Assembly: GCA_020637805.1 (NCBI GenBank)
Contig: JACKJU010000014.1
Coordinates: forward strand, 1 to 64,000
Source of the DNA: Nitratireductor sp.
GTDB taxonomy: Bacteria > Pseudomonadota > Alphaproteobacteria > Rhizobiales > Rhizobiaceae
DNA length: 64,000 nucleotides
Reading direction: 5' to 3'
Part shown: piece by piece, positions 1 through 7,924 of the stretch
How the letters are laid out: the number at the start of each line of letters is the position of its first letter
Numbering within the stretch: the stretch's first letter is position 1
The notes under the pieces: generated by a model
Database searches by the model: none
Seen by the model: the letters and a program-made list of their open reading frames with translations, nothing else
What the model was told of the DNA's origin: nothing
Made by a program: the position numbers and the translations under genes

Positions 1-31
1 ACGGATTCGAGGAAGGCGACTACTCCGCACA

Positions 32-94
32 GGCCATCATCCGATGTGAATAGGCCATCATCCGGTGTGAATAGGACATCATCCGGTGTGAATA
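32..94. repeat. Three 21-bp direct tandem repeats
   Basis: The unit reads ggMcatcatccgRtgtgaata and occurs three times in exact register (starting at 32, 53 and 74), with single-base differences. A fourth copy begins at 95 and breaks off after four bases. Closely spaced short direct repeats are found at the ends of some insertion sequences (IS21-type ends, for example), but no transposase is visible on this side, so that origin is only a possibility. Confidence 0.75.
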
Positions 95-155
95 GGACTT
101 GGCCGAGCTTTCGCGTCTCCAGCCATGACCAATCGGCGGTCATCGGCGCGGTTGA

Positions 156-416
156 TCAGGATCCGCCTTCTGAGGTCTGAACCTTCTCAAGAATTTGCGT
201 CCAGTTCATCGCGCCGTTGCCGATCTGCTCCTTCACGGTCACGCCCAGCTCTGGAGCAAACCAGACATAGTGGGTCATCCCCCTGGGCATGTCGGGTGGC
301 GAAGGAAGCTTGATCTTGAGGGTTCTGATCATACTGGCGTTGAGACCGATGCGAAACTCGCACTGCATCGAAAACGTCAACACAGATGATAAGCCAAAAA
401 TTCCGTACCAATTCAT
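156..416 (-). pseudogene. Possible 3'-terminal remnant of a secreted or lipoprotein gene
   Basis: This 86-residue frame has a protein-like middle and end (a stretch reading YVWFAPELGVTVKEQ). It resembles the C-terminal strands of secreted proteins in which a 'WYAPELG..VK' motif recurs. There is no ribosome-binding site before the first Met and no signal peptide, so if real it has lost its 5' part. The identification is weak and rests on one motif. Confidence 0.2.
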
Positions 417-429
417 CTAAGTGTCGCGT

Positions 430-780
430 TCAGTGCGTGAAGCCATGTCGGCAAAATTCTTGCTTGAGCAAGGATCGCGGAGCTACCCAAAGCGCGCACC
501 CAACTGTCAAATGTGCGGGCCCGTCTGGTGCGAGAGGAACATGCGGCACCGGCGAATTTGGTGCTGCCCTACATTCATCAGTCAGATTCATAGCGTTGAA
601 GATCAATTGGAGAGTTGGCTTGACGTGCTCACCCGAATGAGTTTGTCGGGCAGAAGGGCCGGCTCGACCTCGAAGAGGCATCGGCCTTGGCTGATCGAAG
701 TCGAAACGATCTTCTGAGGCAAACCGCCAGCCTGCCCAACCATCGCATTGCAGTTCAAGTCTGAATAGATATGCTCGCAT
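430..780 (-). CDS. Doubtful small hypothetical protein
   Basis: A minus-strand frame of about 116 residues. The ATG at 780 is preceded by a good AGGAG at normal spacing, which is the main reason to list it. The first 45 residues look plausible; the remainder is Pro/Arg/Cys-rich and unconvincing. A second minus frame over the same stretch also looks protein-like, so a frameshifted relic is as likely as an intact gene. I do not recognise a family. Confidence 0.25.
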   Translation of the reverse strand: MRAYLFRLELQCDGWAGWRFASEDRFDFDQPRPMPLRGRAGPSARQTHSGEHVKPTLQLIFNAMNLTDECRAAPNSPVPHVPLAPDGPAHLTVGCALWVAPRSLLKQEFCRHGFTH

Positions 781-839
781 TAACTGATTCTCCTGGCGGC
801 GAATCATCAGGAACCCAGCCAAAACTGTGAGTTATCGGC

Positions 840-1658
840 ATGAACCTTTGCAGCCCAATTGACCAAGCAGCAGGCTACTCCGATATCAGATCTGCGGTGT
901 GGGATGCGATCGGCACCATTTCCGTCGCAGATGCACCTGAAAAGGCATGCACTTCCATTGCCGATTTCGCCAGCAGGCAGGATGGCGAGTTACTTTCCAT
1001 CAAGATCGTCGACATTGACGGCAAACACGATGCCGTCAGGCCATGGTCAAACTACTCTGACGGCATTCGCGCGCTCAGCCGCGATTTTCAGGAGGTCGGC
1101 GGCTGTATCTTCCACCGGGAATCGATGAGCCGGTTGCGCCCTTTCCTTCTTTCTGAAGTTTCGCGGCAACGATATGAAGGCCTTCTGGAAAGACGCTTCC
1201 TGAGCGAGATCGACAAGCTGTCCTTCAAGGACGTCTTCGCAATTCCCGTTGTAATGGGGCGTGGCGTTGCCCAGGTCCTTATCGGACAGAACAAAGTCAT
1301 GAATGCCGAGCACCAGCGGGCGATTTCGGACATGATCGGGCACATGATAGCTGCCCTTCTTGTGCGTTTCCCGGAACTGGGCCGACTCTTCGACCAAAAG
1401 CGGCTGTCCAAAATGGAAGCACGCATACTGGGAATGATTTCACAAGGTTGCACGCATGAGGAGGTCAGTGCGGCAACCGGATTGAGCGAAATAACGCAGA
1501 ACCATCTTATTGAAAGTGCCCGTGCCAAGCTTGGCGCGCGCAACCGGTATGAATTGGTGAGACTTGCTACGCTGTTGGGAGAGTTCGATGGAGGAGGAGA
1601 ACGGCTTGCAGGAAAAACGGACAAAGATTGCCCTGTTCAGCCTGAACTCGGCGATTGA
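840..1658 (+). CDS. LuxR-family transcriptional regulator (solo, no synthase nearby)
   Basis: The protein has 272 residues. The C-terminal third is a LuxR-type helix-turn-helix: 'LSKMEARILGMISQG' followed by 'ATGLSEITQNHLIESARAKLGARNRYELV', matching the canonical recognition-helix region and the following 'KLGxxxRxELV'. The N-terminal ~190 residues are about the right length for an autoinducer-binding-type domain, but I cannot see the full set of ligand-contact residues, so AHL binding is not claimed. The ribosome-binding site is weak. The C-terminus runs 71 bases into the PAS gene that follows, which implies co-expression. No luxI-like synthase is present. It probably regulates transcription in response to an unknown signal. 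Confidence 0.65.
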   Translation: MNLCSPIDQAAGYSDIRSAVWDAIGTISVADAPEKACTSIADFASRQDGELLSIKIVDIDGKHDAVRPWSNYSDGIRALSRDFQEVGGCIFHRESMSRLRPFLLSEVSRQRYEGLLERRFLSEIDKLSFKDVFAIPVVMGRGVAQVLIGQNKVMNAEHQRAISDMIGHMIAALLVRFPELGRLFDQKRLSKMEARILGMISQGCTHEEVSAATGLSEITQNHLIESARAKLGARNRYELVRLATLLGEFDGGGERLAGKTDKDCPVQPELGD

Positions 1659-2277
1659 GGAATACGGCCGCATCGATCGTGCCCTGGCGGGCGAAATTCA
1701 GGGCCGGCAGGATGAGACAGTCATCAGGAACCTGAGTTGCAAGCTCAACGGACTTCACCAGGTGATTTCCGAGGCAGAACCGTTGAACGATACGGAAACG
1801 CTTCGCCAAATCATGTTCTTCCTCAACCTTGCCGAACGCTGGGTAGAACCTTCATCCGATCTGCATGTTGCCAAACGTCTGGTGTCCAGACGGCTGGCCT
1901 CCTCACAATTGAACGAAACGGGAGCGCGAATATCCCTGATAAATTCCCATTTCCGCTACGAGATGACAACCAGGGGAAACCGCGAGTTCTATCGCCTGGA
2001 AGAAGATGGGATTATCGGGCGGCACGTGGGCGAAGTGATCGGGGAAGACCGGTTCGAAGGCAGGGCACGCAAGTTCCTCGAAAACACCTTCGCTGGTGTC
2101 CGGCAGGAATATTACCATTTGCTGGAGACCGCGGAAGGCCGCCGGATCATGAAGTGCATCATGGAACCCCGGCCTGGCATTTCAGGCACAATGGCTCTCG
2201 TAACGATGATCGACGTGACCGAGGAGGTTGAGCATTCCGCAAGCATCCGCCTGATTGAACTCAAACCGGCTGCCTGA
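1588..2277 (+). CDS. PAS-domain protein, possible sensor partner of the LuxR regulator
   Basis: The protein has 229 residues from the ATG at 1588, chosen because TTGGGAGAG lies just upstream; a TTG at 1564 would add eight residues. The first ~110 residues are helical with no clear family. Residues ~110-215 have the look of a PAS domain: 'ARISLINSHFRYEMTTRGNREFYRL' style opening, then 'GRHVGEVIG' and the closing 'MIDVTEEV'. There is no kinase, GGDEF or HTH domain, so it may act by protein contact. It overlaps the LuxR gene by 71 bases. Confidence 0.6.
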   Translation: MEEENGLQEKRTKIALFSLNSAIEEYGRIDRALAGEIQGRQDETVIRNLSCKLNGLHQVISEAEPLNDTETLRQIMFFLNLAERWVEPSSDLHVAKRLVSRRLASSQLNETGARISLINSHFRYEMTTRGNREFYRLEEDGIIGRHVGEVIGEDRFEGRARKFLENTFAGVRQEYYHLLETAEGRRIMKCIMEPRPGISGTMALVTMIDVTEEVEHSASIRLIELKPAA

Positions 2278-2308
2278 CTCAGCCGGGCCTGTTTCCGGCG
2301 TCGATGCC

Positions 2309-3466
2309 TCAGGTCAGTTTTCTCTTCAGTCCCTCGATCATGCCCAGACATGCCTGCAACTGGTCAAGGCTGACAAATTCGTTTGCCTTGTGCGCCTGTT
2401 CGATCGAACCCGGTCCGCAGACAACCGCCGACATGCCGAGCGACTGGAACAAGCCTGCTTCGGTGCCAAAGGCCACGAGGTCCGCGCCGTTTGCCCCCGT
2501 CAGCTCGGCAACGATATCACGCGCTTCGTTTTCGCTCATCGGTTCCAGCCCGTCCACTTCGCCAATGACTTCGGTCATGATGTCGGCGTCCGGAGATACC
2601 TCGCGCATCGCTGGCAGAAGAACCTCTTCGCAGTAGAGGCGCATCTTCTCCCTGGCGAACTTGTAGTCCGCAGAACTTACCGGGCGCATTTCCCACTCGA
2701 CCTCGCACTGGCCCGCTATCACGTTGCGCGCCGACCCGCCGGAAATGGTTCCGGCCTGAACCGTCGTGTGGGGTGGTTCGAAGCGGCTCGTCTCCGGCGC
2801 CCTGGCCTTGAGTTCCTCCCCCACTTGCAGAAGGCGTGAAATAAAACGCGCGCCGTATTCAACCGCGTTTACACCTGCACCGGGGTTGGAGGCATGCCCT
2901 TCCAGCCCGGCGAAGCGGGTGGTGTATTCGCAGCACCCCTTGTGTCCTTCTATGATGCGCATCATCGTCGGCTCACCGATGATCGCCACCGATGGCCTGA
3001 AATCCCATTCACGCATTTCGTTGACGAGCTGTCGCGCGCCCAGGCACCCCACTTCCTCGTCATAGGTGAAAGCAAAATGCAGCGGGCGCTTGAGATTGAG
3101 TTCCGCGAAATGCGGGGCCATTGCCACGGCCGCCGCAATGAAACCCTTCATGTCGCAGCTTCCCCTGCCATAGGCCTGACCGTATTCCTGCCGCATCTCG
3201 AATGGATCGGAAATCCATCCATCTTCCAGTGCCGGAACCACATCGGTATGCCCTGAGAGCACGATGCCGCCATCGGTTTCCGGCCCGATCGTGGCGAACA
3301 GATTTGCCTGATGGCCGTCTGGATGGAGCTGCATGCGCACCTGTGCGCCACACTCCGAGAGCCGGTTCGCGAGGAAACCGGCAAGCTCAAGATTGCCCTC
3401 GCCAGTAACCGAAGGAAAGGAAATCAGCCTGTCAAGAATGTCGAGTGTGTCGCGAAGTTGATCCAT
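2309..3466 (-). CDS. M20-family deacetylase (ArgE-like; candidate N2-acetyl-diaminobutyrate deacetylase)
   Basis: A zinc-dependent M20 amidohydrolase of 385 residues. Visible metal and catalytic residues: H73 and D75 in SGHTDVVP, D105 in GSCDMKGF, E137-E138 in YDEEVGC, and the late 'GPGSIEQAHKANEFV' histidine. By family it would be acetylornithine deacetylase (ArgE), cleaving N-acetylornithine. It lies divergent from eutB-eutC-asnC-ssd-aminotransferase. M20 enzymes are known to serve as the deacetylase that releases diaminobutyrate from N2-acetyl-diaminobutyrate in ectoine breakdown (the DoeB2 type), so that role is a good alternative. I chose the ATG at 3466 over the TTG at 3481 because it fits the family's N-terminus. 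Confidence 0.75.
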   Translation of the reverse strand: MDQLRDTLDILDRLISFPSVTGEGNLELAGFLANRLSECGAQVRMQLHPDGHQANLFATIGPETDGGIVLSGHTDVVPALEDGWISDPFEMRQEYGQAYGRGSCDMKGFIAAAVAMAPHFAELNLKRPLHFAFTYDEEVGCLGARQLVNEMREWDFRPSVAIIGEPTMMRIIEGHKGCCEYTTRFAGLEGHASNPGAGVNAVEYGARFISRLLQVGEELKARAPETSRFEPPHTTVQAGTISGGSARNVIAGQCEVEWEMRPVSSADYKFAREKMRLYCEEVLLPAMREVSPDADIMTEVIGEVDGLEPMSENEARDIVAELTGANGADLVAFGTEAGLFQSLGMSAVVCGPGSIEQAHKANEFVSLDQLQACLGMIEGLKRKLT

Positions 3467-3572
3467 GGCGAAGCCCAGCAAAAGGAAATCTCAAGCGCCA
3501 ATAGGGCCACAGCGCAGACGGTCTTGTAAATCCCCACCACAGGCATGAGCATCGTCATCTCCCCGCATCGGC

Positions 3573-3603
3573 ATCTTCATGTCGCGCTCAGCCGCATGAA
3601 GAT
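3573..3603. promoter_or_regulatory. Perfect 9-bp inverted repeat between the divergent deacetylase and eutB
   Basis: The arms ATCTTCATG (3573-3581) and CATGAAGAT (3595-3603) are exact inverted complements with a 13-base spacer. They sit in the 264-base gap between two divergent genes. A TTGACA at 3654 could be a -35 element for eutB. The size suits a dimeric regulator such as the AsnC-type protein encoded downstream. No binding partner can be proven from sequence. Confidence 0.45.
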
Positions 3604-3730
3604 CGCACAATGCACCGCTCAGCGATTGGATTGCACCACGACCAGCTGCAGCATTGACAGTTTGCCTTTCCACATGATGGGGTCAGACATCCTTGCAGAA
3701 AACAACGCCTTGCAACCAGTTGAACCCCAT

Positions 3731-4744
3731 ATGCCCCTGACCCTTGCAGACATTTTCGATGCCGCCCGCACCATTGCCGGCATTGCAGATAACACACCTA
3801 TGGTGCCCTCCCCCTACATGGCTTCCTTCACCGGGCACGACTTCCTGCTCAAGCTTGAAAACATGCAGCCAATAGGTGCCTTCAAGCTGCGCGGCGCAGT
3901 CAATGCAGTCGCAAACTTGCCTGATGGCACCTCCGGAGTGACCTGCTGCTCCACCGGCAATCACGGGCGGGGCGTCGCTTACGCCGCAGGCGCTCGCGGC
4001 ATGCGTGCCGTAATCTGCATGTCATCCCTGGTTCCGCTGGCCAAGGTGGACGGCATCAGGGCACTCGGCGCTGAAGTCAAAATCTGTGGAACGAGCCAGG
4101 ACGACGCCCTTGCCGAAAGCCTTCGCCTTGTGAAAAGCGAAGGTCTGGCTGAAATTTCTCCCTTCGACGACGCGAAAGTCATCGCAGGTCAGGGTACGAT
4201 TGGCCTGGAAATCCTTCGCGCCCGGCCCGACATCGGCACGCTGCTGATCCCGCTGTCGGGCGGCGGGCTGGCCGCTGGCATCGCCGTGGCGGCCAGGGCA
4301 ATCAAGCCGGAAATCCGCCTTATCGGAATTTCGATGGATCGCGGCGCTGCGATGCATGCTTCGGTCCAGGCAGGCCATCCGGTCGAGGTCGAAGAAGTCC
4401 CCAGTCTCGCAGACAGTCTGGGTGGGGGTATAGGTATGGACAACAAGCTGTCCTTCCAAATCTGCCGTGACCTGCTGGACGACATCGTTCTGGTGACGGA
4501 AGAAGAGATATACGACGCCATGCAGACCCTGTACTACGAGGATAGGATCGTAGCCGAGGGTGCCTGTGTCGTGGGAATTGCGGCCATAAAGGCAGGCAGG
4601 ATATCCGGCCTCAAGGGCCCCGCCGCGACAGTGATAACGGGCCGTAACCTAGACATGGACATGTTCACCCGGATCGTCAGCGGTCAGGACATCGAGCTTG
4701 GCGACTATTCGATCAAGGGCACACCCTACCGGAGGAAGACATGA
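3731..4744 (+). CDS. eutB: Hydroxyectoine utilisation dehydratase EutB
   Basis: A PLP-dependent threonine-dehydratase-like enzyme of 337 residues from the ATG at 3731. K52 in 'PIGAFKLRGA' is the PLP lysine, STGNHGR (74-80) follows, and SGGGLAAG (176-183) is the phosphate-binding loop. The stretches 'GISMDRGAAMHAS' and 'LADSLGGGIGMDNKLSF' are typical of EutB rather than IlvA. EutB is thought to act early in hydroxyectoine breakdown, helping convert it to ectoine. The frame is open back to 3545, but the TTGACA at 3654 and family length favour 3731. It overlaps eutC by ATGA. A beta-hydroxyaspartate dehydratase (BhcB) is the closest alternative. Confidence 0.8.
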   Translation: MPLTLADIFDAARTIAGIADNTPMVPSPYMASFTGHDFLLKLENMQPIGAFKLRGAVNAVANLPDGTSGVTCCSTGNHGRGVAYAAGARGMRAVICMSSLVPLAKVDGIRALGAEVKICGTSQDDALAESLRLVKSEGLAEISPFDDAKVIAGQGTIGLEILRARPDIGTLLIPLSGGGLAAGIAVAARAIKPEIRLIGISMDRGAAMHASVQAGHPVEVEEVPSLADSLGGGIGMDNKLSFQICRDLLDDIVLVTEEEIYDAMQTLYYEDRIVAEGACVVGIAAIKAGRISGLKGPAATVITGRNLDMDMFTRIVSGQDIELGDYSIKGTPYRRKT

Positions 4745-5727
4745 GCCGCGAAATCCTGATCGCCAACGAAGCCGAACTCCGCAAGGTCGTAAGATTGGAT
4801 ACCACCGCTGTCGGCATCGTCGAAAAGGCATTCGAGGCGCTTGCCTCCGGCGAGGTCGTCATGCCGCCTGTTCTCTCCATGGCGCTGGAAGCCGCCAATG
4901 GCGAGGTCGACGTAAAAACCGCCTACATTCCAGGCTTTGACGGGTTTGCCATCAAGGTCAGTCCCGGATTTTTCGACAATCCCAAGATTGGCCTGCCGAG
5001 CCTGAACGGATTGATGATCCTGTTTTCGTCGACCACCGGGCTGGTCGACGCCCTGTTCCTCGATAACGGCTACCTGACTGACGTGCGCACCGCTGCCGCT
5101 GGTGCCGTTGCGGCGAAACATCTGGCTCCCGAAGAGGTGGCCACGGCGGGCGTAATGGGCACGGGGGTTCAGGCGCGCCTGCAGATAGAGGCGGCGCATC
5201 TCGTGCGGCCCTTCGGCGAGGTTCTGGTCTGGGGTCGCGATCCTCAAAAGGCGGCGGATTGCGCTGCCGACATCGCCGCCACTCTGGGCATCGAAGCGAA
5301 GGCCGAACAGGATCCCGCAAGACTTGTCGCGCAAAGCCAGTTGGTCATCACCACCACGCCTGCCAGCGAACCTGTTCTCAAGGCTGAGTGGCTTCATCCC
5401 GGCTTGCACATCACCGCGATGGGGTCCGACCAGGAAGGCAAGAACGAGATCGATCCCGCAGCTATTGCTGTCGCAGATCTCTACGTTTGCGACCGGGTCA
5501 GCCAGTGTGAGAAACTGGGGGAACTCAGAAGCGCGATCGCTGCCGGGGTATCGAGCAAGGGGACACCGCCGGAGCTGGGCGAGATCATCGCAGGAACCGC
5601 GCAGGGCCGGACTTCTCCCGACCAGATCACAATCTGCGATCTCACCGGAACGGGCGCCCAGGATACGGCTATCGCCAACTACGCCCTCAACGCCATCGGC
5701 AACGCCGGAACGCGGATCAGGGCATAG
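4741..5727 (+). CDS. eutC: Ectoine utilisation protein EutC (ornithine cyclodeaminase / mu-crystallin fold)
   Basis: The protein has 328 residues. The N-terminal part carries 'VVMPPVLSM' and 'GFAIKVSPGFFDNPKIGLPS' with the substrate lysine K72. The NAD(P)-binding loop is 'GVMGTGVQARLQ' (about 138-149), after 'DNGYLTDVRTAAAGAVAA'. Members reduce or deaminate imine/amino-acid substrates with NAD(P). EutC always accompanies EutB in hydroxyectoine clusters, and here the genes overlap by four bases (translational coupling). The related iminosuccinate reductase BhcD is the alternative, but the asnC-ssd-aminotransferase genes behind it favour EutC. Confidence 0.8.
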   Translation: MSREILIANEAELRKVVRLDTTAVGIVEKAFEALASGEVVMPPVLSMALEAANGEVDVKTAYIPGFDGFAIKVSPGFFDNPKIGLPSLNGLMILFSSTTGLVDALFLDNGYLTDVRTAAAGAVAAKHLAPEEVATAGVMGTGVQARLQIEAAHLVRPFGEVLVWGRDPQKAADCAADIAATLGIEAKAEQDPARLVAQSQLVITTTPASEPVLKAEWLHPGLHITAMGSDQEGKNEIDPAAIAVADLYVCDRVSQCEKLGELRSAIAAGVSSKGTPPELGEIIAGTAQGRTSPDQITICDLTGTGAQDTAIANYALNAIGNAGTRIRA

Positions 5728-5729
5728 CA

Positions 5730-6269
5730 ATGTTCAGGCTCGACAAGCGCGACATAGCCATTCTGAAAGTCCTTTCGACAGAAGGCAGGATCACCAAGGC
5801 GGAACTTGCAAACCGCGTGAACCTTTCACCCACGCCCTGCTGGGAGCGGCTGAAACGGCTCGAACAAGCCGGTATCATCGAGGGCTACGGCGCGCACATA
5901 TCGCTTCGCGCGCTTGGCCCGCATATCACCGTGTTTGTCGCCATTGAGCTTGAAAGCCACAAGGCAGAGCATTTCCAACGCTTCGAAATCGCCGTGCAAA
6001 AACGCCCTGAAGTTCGCTGGGCCTGGGCGCTGGGCGGCGGCTTCGACTACCTCCTGCAGATCGTCACGACCGACATAGATGCCTACCAGAGAATGATCGA
6101 TGAACTGCTTGACGCGCGCATCGGCCTTGCAAGGTACTACACCTATGTCGTGACGAAGCCGGTAAAGGCCGAACATGCCCCGCCCTTTGAAATACTCATG
6201 GGTTCGGATTTGGCTGCCGCAGGCAAAGGCCACGCAGGCAAGACCGGCAAGGAAGAAAACGGAAGCTGA
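5730..6269 (+). CDS. Lrp/AsnC-family transcriptional regulator of the cluster
   Basis: The protein has 179 residues, slightly longer than the usual 150-160 because of a Gly/Lys-rich tail. An N-terminal winged HTH (residues ~5-55: 'LDKRDIAILKVLSTEGRITKAELANRVNLS') is followed by a RAM/AsnC ligand-binding domain. The start lies two bases after the eutC stop, so it is in the same transcript. In hydroxyectoine clusters such as that of Ruegeria pomeroyi an AsnC-type regulator occupies exactly this place, between eutCDE and ssd. It probably senses a pathway amine or amino acid, and the dyad at 3573-3603 is a candidate operator. Confidence 0.8.
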   Translation: MFRLDKRDIAILKVLSTEGRITKAELANRVNLSPTPCWERLKRLEQAGIIEGYGAHISLRALGPHITVFVAIELESHKAEHFQRFEIAVQKRPEVRWAWALGGGFDYLLQIVTTDIDAYQRMIDELLDARIGLARYYTYVVTKPVKAEHAPPFEILMGSDLAAAGKGHAGKTGKEENGS

Positions 6270-6374
6270 CGCGCGAAAATAAGACGATTCCTCTGCCGCA
6301 AGGCCAGTAATCAGACCCAAACCGGCGCCCTTGCCCGTTAACCTGAAGCAAGCGATCTGGCCACCGGAGGGAAC

Positions 6375-7850
6375 ATGGGCAAAGCTTGCACGGAAATCGA
6401 ATTTTTCATTACGCGCCGCAGTGTCATGCGGCAGCAGTCATACATCGCAGGAAACTGGGTTTCCTCCGATGATGGCAGCTCAATCGAGGTCAAAAACCCC
6501 GCCACCGGCAGGACAATCGGCACGGTCGCGAAACTCTCCGGCAATGACAGCAAGGCTGCTGTCGATGCTGCCGGCAAGGCATTCCCCGGCTGGTCTTCCC
6601 TCTTGCCACAGGATCGCGCCCGGCTATTACGCCGCTGGTTCGAACTCATTCGCGCCAATCGTGAAGATCTGGCCAGGATCATGGTTCTAGAGCAGGGAAA
6701 GCCGCTGTCGGAAGCTCTTGGCGAGATCGACTACGGGGCGTCCTTCGTCGAGTTCTATGCCGAGGAAACCCGCAGGCCCAATATCGAGAGCATCACAAGC
6801 CACCTGCCCGACGCCGAGATGGAGCTCTGGCGCGAACCTGTGGGCGTCGCTGCTCTCATAACACCTTGGAACTTTCCCTCGGCTATGCTGACGCGAAAGG
6901 CATCGGCAGCTCTCGCCGCCGGTTGCACCGTGGTTGCCCATCCCTCCGGCGAAACGCCGTTTTCCGCATTGGCTCTTGCAGCACTTGCCGAGGAAGCCGG
7001 TTTTCCCGCTGGTGTCTTCAACGTAGTGACGGGCGAAGCCCCCGAGATCGTCGGCCCGTGGACGGAAGACCCGCGTGTGCGGGCGCTTTCGTTTACCGGC
7101 TCCACTGAAATCGGCAAATTGCTGTATCGCCAGTCTGCGGCGACCGTGAAGCGCCTGGTGCTAGAACTGGGCGGTCATGCCCCCGTCATCGTCTTCAGGG
7201 ATTGCGATCTGGACTCTGCGGTCGAAGAAACGCTCAAGGCGAAGTTTGCCACCTCAGGTCAGGACTGCCTTGCTGCCAACCGCATCTTCGTCGAGCGTGC
7301 GATCTACGAGGCATTCTGCGAGAAATTCGCCGAAGCAGTCCGCAAACTCACGGTGGGCAACGGCATGGACGACCCGGATATCGGGCCGTTGATGAACGAG
7401 AAAGCTGTCGCAAAGCAGGAACAGCACGTGGGCGATGCGCTGGCCAAGGGCGCAAGGTTGCTTTGCGGCGGCCAACGCCACCCCGCGGGCCCCTTGTTCT
7501 TCGAACCGACTGTTCTGGCCGACGTGCCCGAAACCGCGCAAGTCATGCATGAGGAAACCTTTGGACCTGTCGCCGCGATTGCACCTTTCGATACCGAGGA
7601 AGAGGTTGTCCAGAGTGCGAATAACAGCGAATATGGGCTGGTTGCCTATCTGCACAGCCACGACCCGCGCCGCATCTACCGCATGAGCCGGGCTTTGCAA
7701 TTCGGCATGGTTGCCGTAAACCGTACGAAGGTAACCGGCGCGCCGATCCCGTTCGGCGGCATGAAGCAGTCGGGGCTTGGCCGTGAAGGCGCAAGACAGG
7801 GTCTCGAAGCTTTCACCGACATCAAATATGTCTGCCGCGACTGGGCATGA
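6375..7850 (+). CDS. NAD(P)-dependent semialdehyde dehydrogenase (Ssd/DoeC-like)
   Basis: An aldehyde dehydrogenase of 491 residues with the general base E264 in ELGGHAP and the nucleophile C298 in GQDCLAA. PWNFPSAM and the C-terminal 'GGMKQSGLGREG' are typical of succinate-semialdehyde dehydrogenases (GabD). In ectoine clusters this enzyme is thought to oxidise aspartate semialdehyde to aspartate. GGAGG four bases before the ATG at 6375 supports that start; a later Met at 6426 fits the family N-terminus but lacks a ribosome-binding site. It sits between asnC and the aminotransferase gene. Substrate choice between succinate and aspartate semialdehyde cannot be made from sequence. Confidence 0.8.
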   Translation: MGKACTEIEFFITRRSVMRQQSYIAGNWVSSDDGSSIEVKNPATGRTIGTVAKLSGNDSKAAVDAAGKAFPGWSSLLPQDRARLLRRWFELIRANREDLARIMVLEQGKPLSEALGEIDYGASFVEFYAEETRRPNIESITSHLPDAEMELWREPVGVAALITPWNFPSAMLTRKASAALAAGCTVVAHPSGETPFSALALAALAEEAGFPAGVFNVVTGEAPEIVGPWTEDPRVRALSFTGSTEIGKLLYRQSAATVKRLVLELGGHAPVIVFRDCDLDSAVEETLKAKFATSGQDCLAANRIFVERAIYEAFCEKFAEAVRKLTVGNGMDDPDIGPLMNEKAVAKQEQHVGDALAKGARLLCGGQRHPAGPLFFEPTVLADVPETAQVMHEETFGPVAAIAPFDTEEEVVQSANNSEYGLVAYLHSHDPRRIYRMSRALQFGMVAVNRTKVTGAPIPFGGMKQSGLGREGARQGLEAFTDIKYVCRDWA

Positions 7851-7924
7851 CGTTGAACAGGCCTCGCAGTTGAGGCGCATCCTGTCATGGCGGATGCAGG
7901 TATCTGGATTTCAAGGAGTACAAA

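Larger units (their letters stand above)
1..839. other. Left-flank region without a convincing intact gene
   Basis: The first 840 bases hold three 21-bp tandem repeats near the left edge and only short, mutually contradictory open frames. No frame gives a protein family I recognise over its full length. The two least unlikely coding remnants, both on the minus strand, are listed separately. The region reads like decayed accessory DNA next to the LuxR/PAS pair. I saw no transposase and no tRNA. Confidence 0.5.
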
